Assembly (NCBI GenBank): GCA_963663775.1
Contig: OY760624.1
Coordinates: 2,108,001 to 2,172,000, forward strand
Direction: 5' to 3'
Source: G963663775 sp963663775
GTDB taxonomy: Bacteria; Bacillota; Clostridia; Oscillospirales; Butyricicoccaceae
DNA: 64,000 nt
Shown here in pieces: positions 51,625 to 61,181 of this stretch. The notes beneath the pieces are model-generated. The model saw nothing but the letters and a program-made list of their open reading frames with translations, was not told where the DNA came from and did no database searches. Position 1 is the stretch's first letter. Every line of letters starts with the position of its first letter. The translations under genes were made by a program, and so were the position numbers.

Positions 51625-52611
51625 ATGATGGAATCGTTTATCCGTCCAAGACGTCTGCGCAGCAGCTTAACACTGCGCAAAATGGTGCGTGAAACCCGCG
51701 TCAGTCCAGAGAGTCTGATTTGGCCGATTTTTGTGCGTGAGGGCACGGGCATTTATGAGGAAATTCCGTCCCTGCCGGGGCAGTTTCACTATAGCCCTGA
51801 CCAACTGTATCGGATGCTCGACCGTGCGAAGGCAAGTGGTGTCAGCAAGGTCATTCTATTTGGTCTGCCGCAGGAAAAGGATGAAATTGGTTCAGGTGCA
51901 TGGGCGCAGGACGGCATTGTCCAGCAGGGCATTCGTGCGATTAAGGCACTGAATCCCGATTTTTATGTGGTCACGGATGTGTGTATGTGCGAATATACCT
52001 CGCATGGGCACTGCGGGATTCTGTGCGAACATGAAGTGGACAACGATAAAACATTGGAAGTGCTGGCGAAAACCGCCCTCAGCCATGCGCAGGCAGGTGC
52101 AGACATGGTTGCACCGAGTGACATGATGGATGGGCGTGTAGGTAGGATTCGAGAGGCTTTGGACGAAAATGGATTTCAAAATATTCCGGTGATGTCCTAT
52201 GCGGCAAAATTTGCGTCCTTCTTCTATGGACCGTTCCGTGAGGCAGCAGGCTCTGCGCCGTCTTTTGGTGACCGCCGTTCCTATCAGATGGATTGGCATA
52301 ACAGCCGTGAGGCCATGCGGGAATGTGAACTGGATGTTGCCGAGGGTGCGGATATTTTGATGATTAAGCCCGCAATGAGCTATTTGGATTTGGTATATCA
52401 GGCAAAACAGCGGTTTGACCTGCCGATTGCGGCATATGCGGTCAGCGGGGAATATGCCATGATAAAAGCGACTGCGGCGGCAGGACTGATTGATGAATAT
52501 GGCGTGATGTGTGAGAGTGCCATCAGCATTTTCCGTGCGGGCGCAGATATTCTCATCACTTATTTTGCAAATGAATTGGCAGAAGCGATGAAAAAGGGGG
52601 ACATTGGCTGA
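51625..52611 (+). CDS. hemB: Delta-aminolevulinic acid dehydratase (porphobilinogen synthase)
   Basis: Enzyme of 328 residues that joins two ALA molecules. Signatures: RPRRLRSSLTLRKMVRETRV, the metal-binding Cys group DVCMCEYTSHGHCGI, APSDMMDGRVGRIREALD, MSYAAKFASFFYGPFR with one Schiff-base Lys, and ILMIKPAMSYLDLV with the other. The three Cys mark the zinc type. The start lies one base after the preceding stop and behind AAGGAG. Confidence 0.97.
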   Translation: MMESFIRPRRLRSSLTLRKMVRETRVSPESLIWPIFVREGTGIYEEIPSLPGQFHYSPDQLYRMLDRAKASGVSKVILFGLPQEKDEIGSGAWAQDGIVQQGIRAIKALNPDFYVVTDVCMCEYTSHGHCGILCEHEVDNDKTLEVLAKTALSHAQAGADMVAPSDMMDGRVGRIREALDENGFQNIPVMSYAAKFASFFYGPFREAAGSAPSFGDRRSYQMDWHNSREAMRECELDVAEGADILMIKPAMSYLDLVYQAKQRFDLPIAAYAVSGEYAMIKATAAAGLIDEYGVMCESAISIFRAGADILITYFANELAEAMKKGDIG

Positions 52612-53891
52612 TGGATAAATCAGAACAGTTATTTGAACGAGGCTGCAAGGTCATGCCGGGCGGGGTGAACAGTCCTGTGCGTGCATTTGGTGCAGTAGGC
52701 GGCAAGCCACGCTTTGTAGAGCGTGCGTTTGGCAGCCATATTGTCGATGCGGACGGCGTGGAATATATTGATTTTATCGGCTCTTGGGGCCCCATGATAT
52801 TGGGGCACAGTCATCCGGAGATTCTGCGTGCCGTGTCTGCGCGCATGGTGCAGGGGCTGTCGTTCGGTGCACCAACGGCACTGGAGGTCGAGATGGCGGA
52901 GCGCATGGTGGACATGGTGCCGCACATTGAGATGGTGCGTATGGTCAACTCGGGCACAGAAGCCGTGATGAGTGCTCTGCGTTTGGCACGTGGTGCAACC
53001 GGTCGGGATAAAATCATCAAGTTTGAAGGCTGTTATCATGGACATAGCGATGCAATGCTCGTTCGTGCGGGGTCAGGTGCGCTGACGGGCGGTGCGCCGG
53101 ATTCGGGCGGTGTGCCGACGGGTGCGGCACAGGATACCTTGATTGCGCAATATAATGATTTGGCATCGGTGGAAACCCTGCTAGATGCCAATCGGGGCAC
53201 GGTTGCGGCGATTATCGTCGAACCCGTTGCGGCAAACATGGGGGTGGTTGCGCCCAAAGAAGGCTTCTTGCAGGGGCTGCGTGACCTGTGTGATGCGCAC
53301 GGCGCACTGCTGATTTTTGATGAGGTTATCACGGGATTTCGGCTGGCAAAGGGCGGTGCGCAGGAATATTTCGGTATCCGTGCCGACCTTGTAACCTATG
53401 GAAAAATCATTGGTGGGGGTATGCCAGTGGGTGCATATGCTGGCAGTCGTGCACTGCTTACGCAGGTCGCACCGTGCGGCTCGATTTATCAGGCAGGCAC
53501 GTTGTCCGGCAATCCGGTGGCAATGGCAGCAGGCATTCGGCAGTTGCAGCTGCTGGACGCACAGCCGGAGGTTTATGCAAAAATGGAGCAGTCCGCACGG
53601 TTTGTGGCAGGGGCATTGCGGGAAAGTGCGGCAAAACATGGGGTCAAGCTGCAGGTGAATCAGGCGGGTTCGTTGCTGTGCCCCTATTTCACGGATACCG
53701 TAGTGGACACCTTTGCGGCGGCGAAAACGGCGGACACTGCAGTTTATGCCAAGTATTTTAATGGCATGCTGGCACATGGCGTGTATCTCGCACCGGCACA
53801 GTATGAGGCAATGTTCTTCTCTGCGGCACATACGCAGGAGGATTTGGAGCGCACGGTGCAGGCGGCAGACGAGGTCATGCGGACACTTTAA
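52611..53891 (+). CDS. hemL: Glutamate-1-semialdehyde 2,1-aminomutase
   Basis: PLP enzyme of 426 residues that makes ALA. Signatures: PGGVNSPVRAFGAVGGKPRF, YIDFIGSWGPMILGHSHPEI, VNSGTEAVMSALRLARGATG, KFEGCYHGHSDAMLVRAGSG, IFDEVITGFRLAKGGAQEYF and the PLP-lysine motif TYGKIIGGGMPVGAYAG. It overlaps the hemB stop by 1 bp. With hemA, B, C and D the operon holds the full set from glutamyl-tRNA to uroporphyrinogen III. Confidence 0.97.
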   Translation: MDKSEQLFERGCKVMPGGVNSPVRAFGAVGGKPRFVERAFGSHIVDADGVEYIDFIGSWGPMILGHSHPEILRAVSARMVQGLSFGAPTALEVEMAERMVDMVPHIEMVRMVNSGTEAVMSALRLARGATGRDKIIKFEGCYHGHSDAMLVRAGSGALTGGAPDSGGVPTGAAQDTLIAQYNDLASVETLLDANRGTVAAIIVEPVAANMGVVAPKEGFLQGLRDLCDAHGALLIFDEVITGFRLAKGGAQEYFGIRADLVTYGKIIGGGMPVGAYAGSRALLTQVAPCGSIYQAGTLSGNPVAMAAGIRQLQLLDAQPEVYAKMEQSARFVAGALRESAAKHGVKLQVNQAGSLLCPYFTDTVVDTFAAAKTADTAVYAKYFNGMLAHGVYLAPAQYEAMFFSAAHTQEDLERTVQAADEVMRTL

Positions 53892-53907
53892 GATAAGGAG
53901 AAACGGT

Positions 53908-55101
53908 ATGGAACGGTGCTTTTACATCATCGGTGCAGGCTTGGGCACAGCGGAGCATCTGACACAAGCGGCGGCACAGGTGCTGCACGATGCAGACACC
54001 GTGCTGACCACAGCACGACTGTCGACGCTGCGGGCGGATGCGGTGGTGTGTTCCATTGGAGAGCTGGCGGCACGTGCCGTTTCTGCAAAGGGCACACGGA
54101 TTGCAGTGCTCGTGTCGGGCGATGTTGGATTTTTCAGTGCGGCAGCGGCATTGCAGCACCAGCTTGCACCGCATGGACAGGTGCAGCTCTTCTGCGGCAT
54201 CAGCAGTCTGCAATATTTCTGCGCCAAATGCAGCGTTTCCTATGATGATATTTGTGTGCGCAGTCTGCACGGACGTGCGGGCAGTGTTTTAGGTGCTGTC
54301 AGCTATCAGAAGAAGGTGTTTGCGTTGACGGGCGGCGTGCAGCGTGCACAGGAAATTTGCCGCACGTTGACGGATGCAGGACTGGGTGGTTTGACGGTGC
54401 ACATTGGGGAAAACCTTGGTGCGGCAGACGAACGAGTGGAAACCGAAACGGCGGCAGTGCTCGCAGAAAAGCCCTGCGGTAATCTTGCCGTGCTGCTGGT
54501 GGAGCATCCGCAGGCAGTCCCTGCCTTTGCGCCTGTTCGGGATGCCATGCTGACACGTGGCAATGTGCCGATGACCAAGGAAGAGGTGCGCTGGGTGTCC
54601 ACTGCGAAGCTGTGTATACAGCCAACGGATACGGTTTGGGATGTGGGGGCAGGCACGGGTGCTGTGACACTGGCACTTGCACGCAACGCCTGCGACGGCA
54701 TCGTATATGCGGTGGAGCGCAACGAAGAGGCGATTGCGCTTTTGCAGGAAAATCGCACAAAACTCGGTGGATATAATGTGCAGATTGTAGCAGGACTTGC
54801 ACCAGAGGTCTTGTCTGCGCTACCTGCACCCCATGCGGTGTTTGTCGGCGGCAGCGGTGGACAGATGCACGAGATTCTGCGCATCGCCAAGGAAAAAAAT
54901 CCGGCAGTTCGGGTGGTGGTCAATGCCATTGCACTGGAAACCCTGCAGGAAGCACAAGCGGCAATGCAGGCGTTGGATTTCGCCCATCGAGAGGTGGTGC
55001 AGCTGTCTGCCGCACGGGGCAAGGCGGTTGGACACTATACCATGATGACGGCGAACAATCCGGTGTTTATCTTGAGCGGAGGCGAGGCAGATGAAGCGTA
55101 A
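53908..55101 (+). CDS. cbiET: Precorrin-6Y/7 methyltransferase CbiE-CbiT fusion
   Basis: Protein of 397 residues (CobL-like). Residues 1 to about 195 are CbiE, the C5-methyltransferase: FYIIGAGLGTAEHLTQAAAQ, VLVSGDVGFFSAAAALQ, FCGISSLQYFCAKC and VFALTGGVQRAQEICRTLTD. Residues about 205-397 are CbiT, the C15-methyltransferase and decarboxylase: GNVPMTKEEVRWVSTAKL, SAM motif VWDVGAGTGAVTLALA, VYAVERNEEAIALLQENR and VFVGGSGGQMHEILR. Next to cbiA with an 11-bp overlap. Confidence 0.95.
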   Translation: MERCFYIIGAGLGTAEHLTQAAAQVLHDADTVLTTARLSTLRADAVVCSIGELAARAVSAKGTRIAVLVSGDVGFFSAAAALQHQLAPHGQVQLFCGISSLQYFCAKCSVSYDDICVRSLHGRAGSVLGAVSYQKKVFALTGGVQRAQEICRTLTDAGLGGLTVHIGENLGAADERVETETAAVLAEKPCGNLAVLLVEHPQAVPAFAPVRDAMLTRGNVPMTKEEVRWVSTAKLCIQPTDTVWDVGAGTGAVTLALARNACDGIVYAVERNEEAIALLQENRTKLGGYNVQIVAGLAPEVLSALPAPHAVFVGGSGGQMHEILRIAKEKNPAVRVVVNAIALETLQEAQAAMQALDFAHREVVQLSAARGKAVGHYTMMTANNPVFILSGGEADEA

Positions 55102-56452
55102 TATCCCTCGCCTGCTGATTGGCGGCACGCATTCCGGCTGCGGCAAAACCACGGTGACCAATGCAATTTTGCAGGCATTTGTCAACCGAGGCGTGACGCC
55201 TGCCGCCTTCAAATGTGGGCCGGATTATATCGACCCGATGTTTCATACCGAGGTGATTGGTGCACCCTCTCGCAATTTGGATTTGTTTCTGTGTGCACCC
55301 GACACGGTATGCAGTCTGTTGGCGAAACATGCCGACACTGCACCACTGGCTGTCATAGAGGGCGTGATGGGATATTATGACGGTGTGGGAGGCACTTCTG
55401 TGCAGGCTTCTGCCTGCGATTTGGCGGTGCAAATCGACACGCCGAGCGTGCTCGTGGTCCATATCAAGGGCATGTCGCTGTCAGCGGCGGCAATGGTGCG
55501 AGGGTATTTGGAATTTGCGCCAAACACCATACAAGGCGTGATTTTGAATGGTGTTTCCAAAGCGATGTATCCGTTTTATCAAGAAATTATCGAACAAAAC
55601 ACAGGGGTAAAAGTCTATGGACATCTACCGCAGAGTGAAGATGCCGTCATTGGAAGCCGTCACTTAGGACTCGTCACAGCGGCGGAAATTGCCGACCTAA
55701 AAAGCCGTTTGCAGCGTCTTGCCATGCTGGCGGAAACCTGCATCGATTTGGACGGGTTGTGTGCTCTGGCGCAGCGTGCGCCCACTCTGGAATATACACC
55801 GATTGCAGTGCCGACCGTGTGCCGCAACCATGTGCGCATCGGCATTGCGCACGACCGAGCATTTTGTTTTTATTATGCGGACAATTTGGATTTGCTGCGG
55901 GAAATGGGTGCAGAACTCATACCATTTTCCCCTCTGCAAGATGCGCAGTTGCCAACCGCACTGGATGGTTTGTATCTGGGGGGTGGCTACCCGGAGCTGT
56001 ATCTGGAACAACTCGCCGCAAACAGCAGCATGCGTGCAAGCGTGCGGCAGGCGGTGCAGGGCGGATTGCCAACGGTTGCCGAATGCGGCGGATTCATGTA
56101 TCTGCACGAGCATATCGAGGGTGTGCCGATGGCGGGGGTCATTCCCGGCGGTGCACATATGCAAAAACGGCTGCAGAATTTCGGATATATCAACTTAACG
56201 GCGCAAAAAGATACGTTGTTGTGTGAAAAAGGGGCAGAAATTCGTGCGCATGAGTTTCATTATGCCACATCCGAGGACGCAGGGAACGCTTGCATGGCAC
56301 GAAAGCCCCTGCGGGATACAACATGGTCTTGCGTGCATGGCACAAACACACTGTTTGCAGGCTATCCGCACCTGCATTTTCATGCAAACCCAGAATTTGC
56401 GGCAGAGTTGATACGCCATTGTGACCAATATCGAAGGGAGCGAACGAAATGA
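55091..56452 (+). CDS. cbiA: Cobyrinic acid a,c-diamide synthase
   Basis: ATP- and glutamine-dependent enzyme of 453 residues that amidates the a and c side chains. Signatures: P-loop GGTHSGCGKTTVTNAILQAF, FKCGPDYIDPMFHTEVIGAP, VEGVMGYYDG-like VIEGVMGYYDGVGGTS, and the glutamine amidotransferase domain YLGGGYPELYLEQLAANSSM with catalytic Cys in PTVAECGGFMYLHE. The His is in YPHLHFHANPEFA. Confidence 0.95.
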   Translation: MKRNIPRLLIGGTHSGCGKTTVTNAILQAFVNRGVTPAAFKCGPDYIDPMFHTEVIGAPSRNLDLFLCAPDTVCSLLAKHADTAPLAVIEGVMGYYDGVGGTSVQASACDLAVQIDTPSVLVVHIKGMSLSAAAMVRGYLEFAPNTIQGVILNGVSKAMYPFYQEIIEQNTGVKVYGHLPQSEDAVIGSRHLGLVTAAEIADLKSRLQRLAMLAETCIDLDGLCALAQRAPTLEYTPIAVPTVCRNHVRIGIAHDRAFCFYYADNLDLLREMGAELIPFSPLQDAQLPTALDGLYLGGGYPELYLEQLAANSSMRASVRQAVQGGLPTVAECGGFMYLHEHIEGVPMAGVIPGGAHMQKRLQNFGYINLTAQKDTLLCEKGAEIRAHEFHYATSEDAGNACMARKPLRDTTWSCVHGTNTLFAGYPHLHFHANPEFAAELIRHCDQYRRERTK

Positions 56453-57507
56453 CACTGCAGGAAACACTTTCGAGCATTATGCCGAGCGATGCCGCAGCAA
56501 GCCGTGAAGCCCATGCACGACAGCAGGATATGGCAAAGCCATTGGGTGGCTTAGGTTTGCTTGAGGATGCGATTGACCAGCTGGCAGGTGCACAGCATAC
56601 CGCTGAAATACGGATGGAAAAGCGTGCAGTGGTTGTGTTTTGTGCGGATAACGGCGTGGTGGCGCAGGGCGTGACCCAGAGCGAGCAAGAGGTCACCGCA
56701 GTTGTGACGGAGAATCTGCATCGGGGCGCAACCACGGTATGTATTATGGCACGGCGTGCGGGTGTGGATGTGTTGCCGGTGGATATTGGCGTGGCACGTC
56801 CGGTGGTAGGCGAGGCGATTTTACAGCGCAATGTGATGCGAGGAACGCATGATATGACACAGGGGGCGGCAATGACACACGCAGAATGCGTGCGTGCGCT
56901 GGAAGTGGGGATTGCGCTGGCGGCGGATTGCAAACAGCGGGGATATGACCTGCTCGCAACGGGCGAAATGGGCATTGGCAACACCACCACCAGTGCGGCG
57001 GTGGCGGCGGTGCTGTTGGGCACTGCACCATCTTTGGTCACAGGACGTGGCGCAGGACTATCGAATGATGGGCTGACCCGTAAAATTCATGCCATTGAAA
57101 CGGCAATTGCCATCAATCAACCCAACCCGCAGGACCCATTGGATGTGCTTGCAAAGGTCGGTGGACTGGACATTGCAGGGATGGTGGGGCTGTATCTCGG
57201 GGGTGCGGCGCAACACATACCGATTATGATGGATGGCTTCATTTCTGCCGTGGCGGCATTGATTGCAGTGCGGTTGTGCCCTGCGGTACGGGGCTATATT
57301 CTGGCATCTCATGTGTCGGCAGAGCCGGCGGGACAGCGGATGCTGGAGGCGTTGGACGCCGCACCGCTCATTTGCGCCGGCATGCGTTTGGGCGAAGGCA
57401 CCGGTGCGGTGGCAGGCATCAGCCTGTTGGATTTGGGCGTGGCGGTGTATCGGCAAATGCTGCGTTTCCATGAAACAAACATCGGACATTATGTTCCCTT
57501 GAGCTGA
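56449..57507 (+). CDS. cobT: Nicotinate-nucleotide-dimethylbenzimidazole phosphoribosyltransferase
   Basis: Enzyme of 352 residues that activates the lower-ligand base as alpha-ribazole phosphate. Signatures: ARQQDMAKPLGGLGLLEDAI, VVFCADNGVVAQGVTQSEQE, LATGEMGIGNTTTSAAVAAV, VTGRGAGLSNDGLTRK, ASHVSAEPAGQRMLEALD and the catalytic Glu in MRLGEGTGAVAGISLLD. Start overlaps cbiA by 4 bp. Which base is used cannot be told from sequence. Confidence 0.96.
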   Translation: MTLQETLSSIMPSDAAASREAHARQQDMAKPLGGLGLLEDAIDQLAGAQHTAEIRMEKRAVVVFCADNGVVAQGVTQSEQEVTAVVTENLHRGATTVCIMARRAGVDVLPVDIGVARPVVGEAILQRNVMRGTHDMTQGAAMTHAECVRALEVGIALAADCKQRGYDLLATGEMGIGNTTTSAAVAAVLLGTAPSLVTGRGAGLSNDGLTRKIHAIETAIAINQPNPQDPLDVLAKVGGLDIAGMVGLYLGGAAQHIPIMMDGFISAVAALIAVRLCPAVRGYILASHVSAEPAGQRMLEALDAAPLICAGMRLGEGTGAVAGISLLDLGVAVYRQMLRFHETNIGHYVPLS

Positions 57508-58037
57508 TGATGATTTTGATAACGGGTGGTGCGGCGTCCGGAAAATCCGCACATGCAGAACGTATTTTGTGTCAAAAAACAGCGAGAAATCGCCTATATC
57601 TGGCGACAATGCAGCCGTTTGGCGAAGAAGCGCAGGCACGCATCGACAGACATCATGTTCTGCGTGCGGGGCGTGGATTTGAAACCGTGGAGCGGTATCA
57701 CGATATTGCGGGCGTGTCGTTGCCAAAACGATATGATGGCATTTTGCTAGAAGACCTTGGGAATTTGTTGGCGAACGAGCTGTATGCACCCGAAGGGGCA
57801 GGAGAACACGCGTTCCAGAGCATTTTAGAGGGCGTCACGCAGCTGCGAAAATGCTGTGAAACACTGGTTCTTGTCAGCAATGAAGTGTTTGCCGATGGAG
57901 TGTCCTATGATGCGGACACCATGCGCTATATCCATACATTGGGGGCACTCCATACAGAATTGGCACGTGCTGCGGATATTGTGGCAGAGTCTGTATGCGG
58001 AATTTTAGTACCAATGAAGGGAGGAAACCAACTGTGA
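57507..58037 (+). CDS. cobU: Adenosylcobinamide kinase / guanylyltransferase CobU
   Basis: Enzyme of 176 residues that phosphorylates adenosylcobinamide and adds GMP. The P-loop is GGAASGKSAHAE; the GMP-accepting His lies in RIDRHHVLRAGRGFETVE; LLEDLGNLLANEL and VLVSNEVFADGVSYDADTMR follow. The usual motif VSNEVGxGIVP is altered here to VSNEVFADGVSYDAD, and a GIVP-like element is found instead in the small CobU-like gene downstream of cobS. The start at 57507 shares its first base with the cobT stop. Confidence 0.9.
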   Translation: MMILITGGAASGKSAHAERILCQKTARNRLYLATMQPFGEEAQARIDRHHVLRAGRGFETVERYHDIAGVSLPKRYDGILLEDLGNLLANELYAPEGAGEHAFQSILEGVTQLRKCCETLVLVSNEVFADGVSYDADTMRYIHTLGALHTELARAADIVAESVCGILVPMKGGNQL

Positions 58038-58816
58038 AAGCGATTTTGAAAAGCCTGTGCGTGGCGTTTTCGCTCTATTCCAAACTCCCCGTGCCACGGG
58101 TGGAATGGACGAGCGAAACGATGCGGTATGCGGTCGGGTTTATGCCCTTCATCGGCATCGTGGCGGGAGTGCTGGAATGGGGCTGGCTGTGGCTGGCACA
58201 GGCATGGCAGTTGGAAACTGCGCTGTATGGTGCTGTTGCGGCATTGCTGCCGATGGTTGTGACCGGTGGGTTTCATTTGGATGGCTTTACCGATACCTGT
58301 GATGCGCTGTGTTCCTTTGGAAATCGTGAAAAACGCTTGGAAATTCTGAAAGACCCGCATATTGGTGCATTCGGCATGATGTATTTTGTGGCGCTAGTGC
58401 TGCTGCAATTTGGGCTGTTTTGTCAGCTGCGGCAAGTGCCTGCACTGGTTTCTGTGCTTGCGATAGGCTTTGTGTTGGCACGGTCGGTCGGCGGCAGTCT
58501 GATTGTGTGGCTGCCTTGTGCAAAGGATACGGGTCTTGCCCATTTGTTTGCAGAAAACAGCAGTCGTATGCGGGTACGCATTCTGTTGGCGGTGCAGGGC
58601 ATGCTATGTCTGGCAGGCATAGCGGCATACAGCCTGCCGTGTGCAGGGGTGCTTGCGGTCGGGCTTGCGATTTTTGTGCCGCTGTATTGGCGATTTTGCA
58701 AAAAAACCTTTGGGGGCATTACAGGGGATTTGATAGGATTTTCCATCACACTGATGGAAACGGGCATTTTGACAGTCTGCACAGTGGGCGGACTAATTTT
58801 GAGGGGAATGGCATGA
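58034..58816 (+). CDS. cobS: Adenosylcobinamide-GDP ribazoletransferase (cobalamin synthase)
   Basis: Membrane enzyme of 260 residues that joins the activated corrin to alpha-ribazole or its phosphate. Signatures: AFSLYSKLPVPRVEWTSETM, MVVTGGFHLDGFTDTCDALC, the DxxD-rich metal site in that segment, KDPHIGAFGMMYFVALVLL and FGGITGDLIGFSITLMETGI. About six helices. It starts with GTG at 58034 overlapping the cobU stop. Confidence 0.95.
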   Translation: MKAILKSLCVAFSLYSKLPVPRVEWTSETMRYAVGFMPFIGIVAGVLEWGWLWLAQAWQLETALYGAVAALLPMVVTGGFHLDGFTDTCDALCSFGNREKRLEILKDPHIGAFGMMYFVALVLLQFGLFCQLRQVPALVSVLAIGFVLARSVGGSLIVWLPCAKDTGLAHLFAENSSRMRVRILLAVQGMLCLAGIAAYSLPCAGVLAVGLAIFVPLYWRFCKKTFGGITGDLIGFSITLMETGILTVCTVGGLILRGMA

Positions 58817-59145
58817 CAGCACTCTATATCGGCGGCGTTGCGCAGGGGAAGCGGGCACTGGTGCGCCGCATATACGGCGAAAATGCGCCAATACTTGAAA
58901 ATTTGCACCTGCTCGTCCAAGAAACCATGGAGCAGGGCAATGACCCCATGACGCTGCTGCCCCTGCTGCGGGGGCAGATTGTCATCTGCGATGCAGTGGG
59001 CTGCGGCATTGTGCCGATGGACCGTTTGGAACGGGAATGGCGGGAAGCGGTCGGTCGCTTGTGCTGTGCGTTGGCAGCGGAGGCAGACCTTGTCGTGCGA
59101 GTGACAGCGGGACTGCCCCAAGTGCTGATGGGAGAGCTGCCATGA
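58813..59145 (+). CDS. Half-size CobU-like protein
   Basis: Protein of 110 residues. It opens with a degenerate P-loop (MTALYIGGVAQGKRALVRRI) and ends with the C-terminal part of the CobU family (GQIVICDAVGCGIVPMDRLE, REWREAVGRLCCALAAEADL, VVRVTAGLPQVLMG). The middle part with the GMP-binding His is absent, so it cannot be a full kinase/guanylyltransferase. It supplies exactly the GxGIVP element that the full-length CobU of this operon lacks. It may be a regulatory or partner subunit; that is inference. Overlaps cobS and cbiB by 4 bp each. Confidence 0.75.
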   Translation: MTALYIGGVAQGKRALVRRIYGENAPILENLHLLVQETMEQGNDPMTLLPLLRGQIVICDAVGCGIVPMDRLEREWREAVGRLCCALAAEADLVVRVTAGLPQVLMGELP

Positions 59146-60104
59146 CGGGTTTTGCGGTTTGTTTGGGCTTTGTATTGGATGCGATGATTGGCGACCCGCA
59201 GGGGTGGTGGCATCCGATTTGTGCCATTGGCAGTTTGATTTCCAAAAGCGAACGGTTTCTGCGACATCTATTTCCTAAAACACCGAGCGGGGAATTTTGG
59301 GCGGGTGTGCTGATGTGGTGCACCGTGTGCGTGGCAGCCTGTGCCGTGCCGTTCGCATTGCTCTATCTTGCAGGATTGATACATCCATGGCTTCGTGTGG
59401 CGTTGGAAACGGTGATGTGCTTTCAAATCTTTGCACGGCGTTCGCTGCGGGATGCAGCGATGCAGGTCTATGAACGGCTGACAGCGGATGATTTGCAGGG
59501 GGCACGTACCTGTGTCGGGTATATTGTAGGACGAGATACTGGGGCTTTGACCGCTGAAGGCGTGACCAAAGCGGCCGTGGAAACGGTGGCGGAGAATACG
59601 TCTGACGGCGTGATTGCGCCGATGCTGTTTTTGATGCTGGGCGGTGCACCGTTGGGATTTCTCTATAAAGCGGTCAACACAATGGATTCTATGGTGGGAT
59701 ATAAGAACGAAAAATACTTGTATTTCGGCCGATTTGCGGCAAAAATGGACGATGTATGCAACTGGATTCCGGCACGGTTGTCGGCGTTGTGCATGATAAC
59801 GGGTGCAGGCATCGTCGGTATGGATATGCGTGGTGCCTTCCGCATCTGGCGGCGTGACCGGCGCAATCATGCAAGTCCGAATTCTGCGCAGACCGAATCC
59901 GTTTGCGCAGGGGCATTGCAGGTGCAGTTGGCGGGTACCGCCTTTTATTTCGGCAAACGATATGAAAAACCGACGATTGGAGATGCAACCAGACCCATTG
60001 CGCCGCAGGATATTGCGCAGGCGTGCCGCTTGATGACGGTGGGGGCTATCCTTGCGCTCGTGCTGTTTACCGCAATTTACACGGCGGTTTTCGTGTGGAA
60101 ATGA
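59142..60104 (+). CDS. cbiB: Adenosylcobinamide-phosphate synthase CbiB
   Basis: Membrane enzyme of 320 residues that attaches the aminopropanol (phosphate) arm. Signatures: FVLDAMIGDPQGWWHPICAI, GYIVGRDTGALTAEGVTKAA, VETVAENTSDGVIAPMLFLM, YKAVNTMDSMVGYKNEKYLY, FGRFAAKMDDVCNWIPARL, HASPNSAQTESVCAGALQVQ. About five helices. Confidence 0.96.
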   Translation: MTGFAVCLGFVLDAMIGDPQGWWHPICAIGSLISKSERFLRHLFPKTPSGEFWAGVLMWCTVCVAACAVPFALLYLAGLIHPWLRVALETVMCFQIFARRSLRDAAMQVYERLTADDLQGARTCVGYIVGRDTGALTAEGVTKAAVETVAENTSDGVIAPMLFLMLGGAPLGFLYKAVNTMDSMVGYKNEKYLYFGRFAAKMDDVCNWIPARLSALCMITGAGIVGMDMRGAFRIWRRDRRNHASPNSAQTESVCAGALQVQLAGTAFYFGKRYEKPTIGDATRPIAPQDIAQACRLMTVGAILALVLFTAIYTAVFVWK

Positions 60105-60115
60105 GGAGGTGCACG

Positions 60116-61177
60116 ATGGAACTCATTCACGGCGGGGATGTGTATACCTATGCCGCACAGCATGGCGGAACACTTCCGCTCGACCTGTCGGCAAATATCA
60201 ATCCCTATGGATGTCCGCAAAGCGTGCGCAGAGCCATGCACGAATCAGTGGAATGCTGTGACCGTTACCCCGACCCGCTTTGCCGCCATCTGCGGCGTGC
60301 CATTGGACAGGCGGAGCATGTGCCCGCAGAGTGGCTGTTTTGCGGCAACGGTGCGGCAGATGTACTGGACCGTTTGGCACGGGTGCTGTGCCCGAAAACC
60401 ACCCTGCTGACCGCACCAACCTTTGCAGAATATGAGCAGACGGTGCGGGGCAGTGCTTTGCGGTTTCATCTGCTGCGTGCAGAGGAGAATTTTGCGGTGA
60501 CAGAGCGGATTTTGGACGAGCTGATACCGGATTTGGATGCGGTATACCTCTGCAATCCCAACAACCCAACCGGACGAACCATCGAACCTGCACTGTTGCA
60601 GAAAATAGTGAACAGATGCACAGAAAATCATATCTGGCTGTTGGTGGATGAGTGCTTTCATGATTTTTTGGTGGATGCATCGCAGCATACCCTAAAAAGC
60701 CTGCTGGCAGAGCATCCGCAACTGATTTTGCTGCGTGCCTTCACAAAAATGTATGCCGTGCCAGGGGTGCGGCTAGGATACTGCATGACGGCGAATTTGA
60801 AACTGCTGCAGCAGTTATATCGTGCGGGACAGCCGTGGAATGTGTCGGTCATTGCACAGGCATGCGGTGTTGCGGCGGCAGACGAATGGGCATTTGCGCA
60901 GGAAACGGCGCAAAAAATTGCACAGGAACGGGCGTTTTTGCAGAAAGCGATGCAGGAGCGTGGATTTCACGTATTCCAAAGTGCGGTTAATTTTTTGCTG
61001 TTTCGCACAGCAGATACTGCGCTGCATGAAAAACTGGAGGCGCACGGCGTGCTGATACGGGATTGTTCCAACTATCGTGGACTGGAAAAGGGGTATTATC
61101 GCATTGCGGTGCGCACGCAGCCAGAAAGTCAGATTTTGCTCGCTAAGATTGATGAAATCAACGGTGATAGGATATAA
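60116..61177 (+). CDS. cobD: L-threonine-O-3-phosphate decarboxylase CobD
   Basis: PLP enzyme of 353 residues that makes (R)-1-amino-2-propanol phosphate for the arm attached by CbiB. Signatures: HGGDVYTYAAQHGGTLPLDL, SANINPYGCPQSVR, FCGNGAADVLDRLARVL, YLCNPNNPTGRTIEPALLQK, LVDECFHDFLVDAS and the PLP-lysine motif RAFTKMYAVPGVRLGYCM. ATG at 60116 behind AGGAGGT. HisC-like aminotransferases are the close alternative, but context decides for CobD. Confidence 0.93.
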   Translation: MELIHGGDVYTYAAQHGGTLPLDLSANINPYGCPQSVRRAMHESVECCDRYPDPLCRHLRRAIGQAEHVPAEWLFCGNGAADVLDRLARVLCPKTTLLTAPTFAEYEQTVRGSALRFHLLRAEENFAVTERILDELIPDLDAVYLCNPNNPTGRTIEPALLQKIVNRCTENHIWLLVDECFHDFLVDASQHTLKSLLAEHPQLILLRAFTKMYAVPGVRLGYCMTANLKLLQQLYRAGQPWNVSVIAQACGVAAADEWAFAQETAQKIAQERAFLQKAMQERGFHVFQSAVNFLLFRTADTALHEKLEAHGVLIRDCSNYRGLEKGYYRIAVRTQPESQILLAKIDEINGDRI

Positions 61178-61181
61178 AAAA

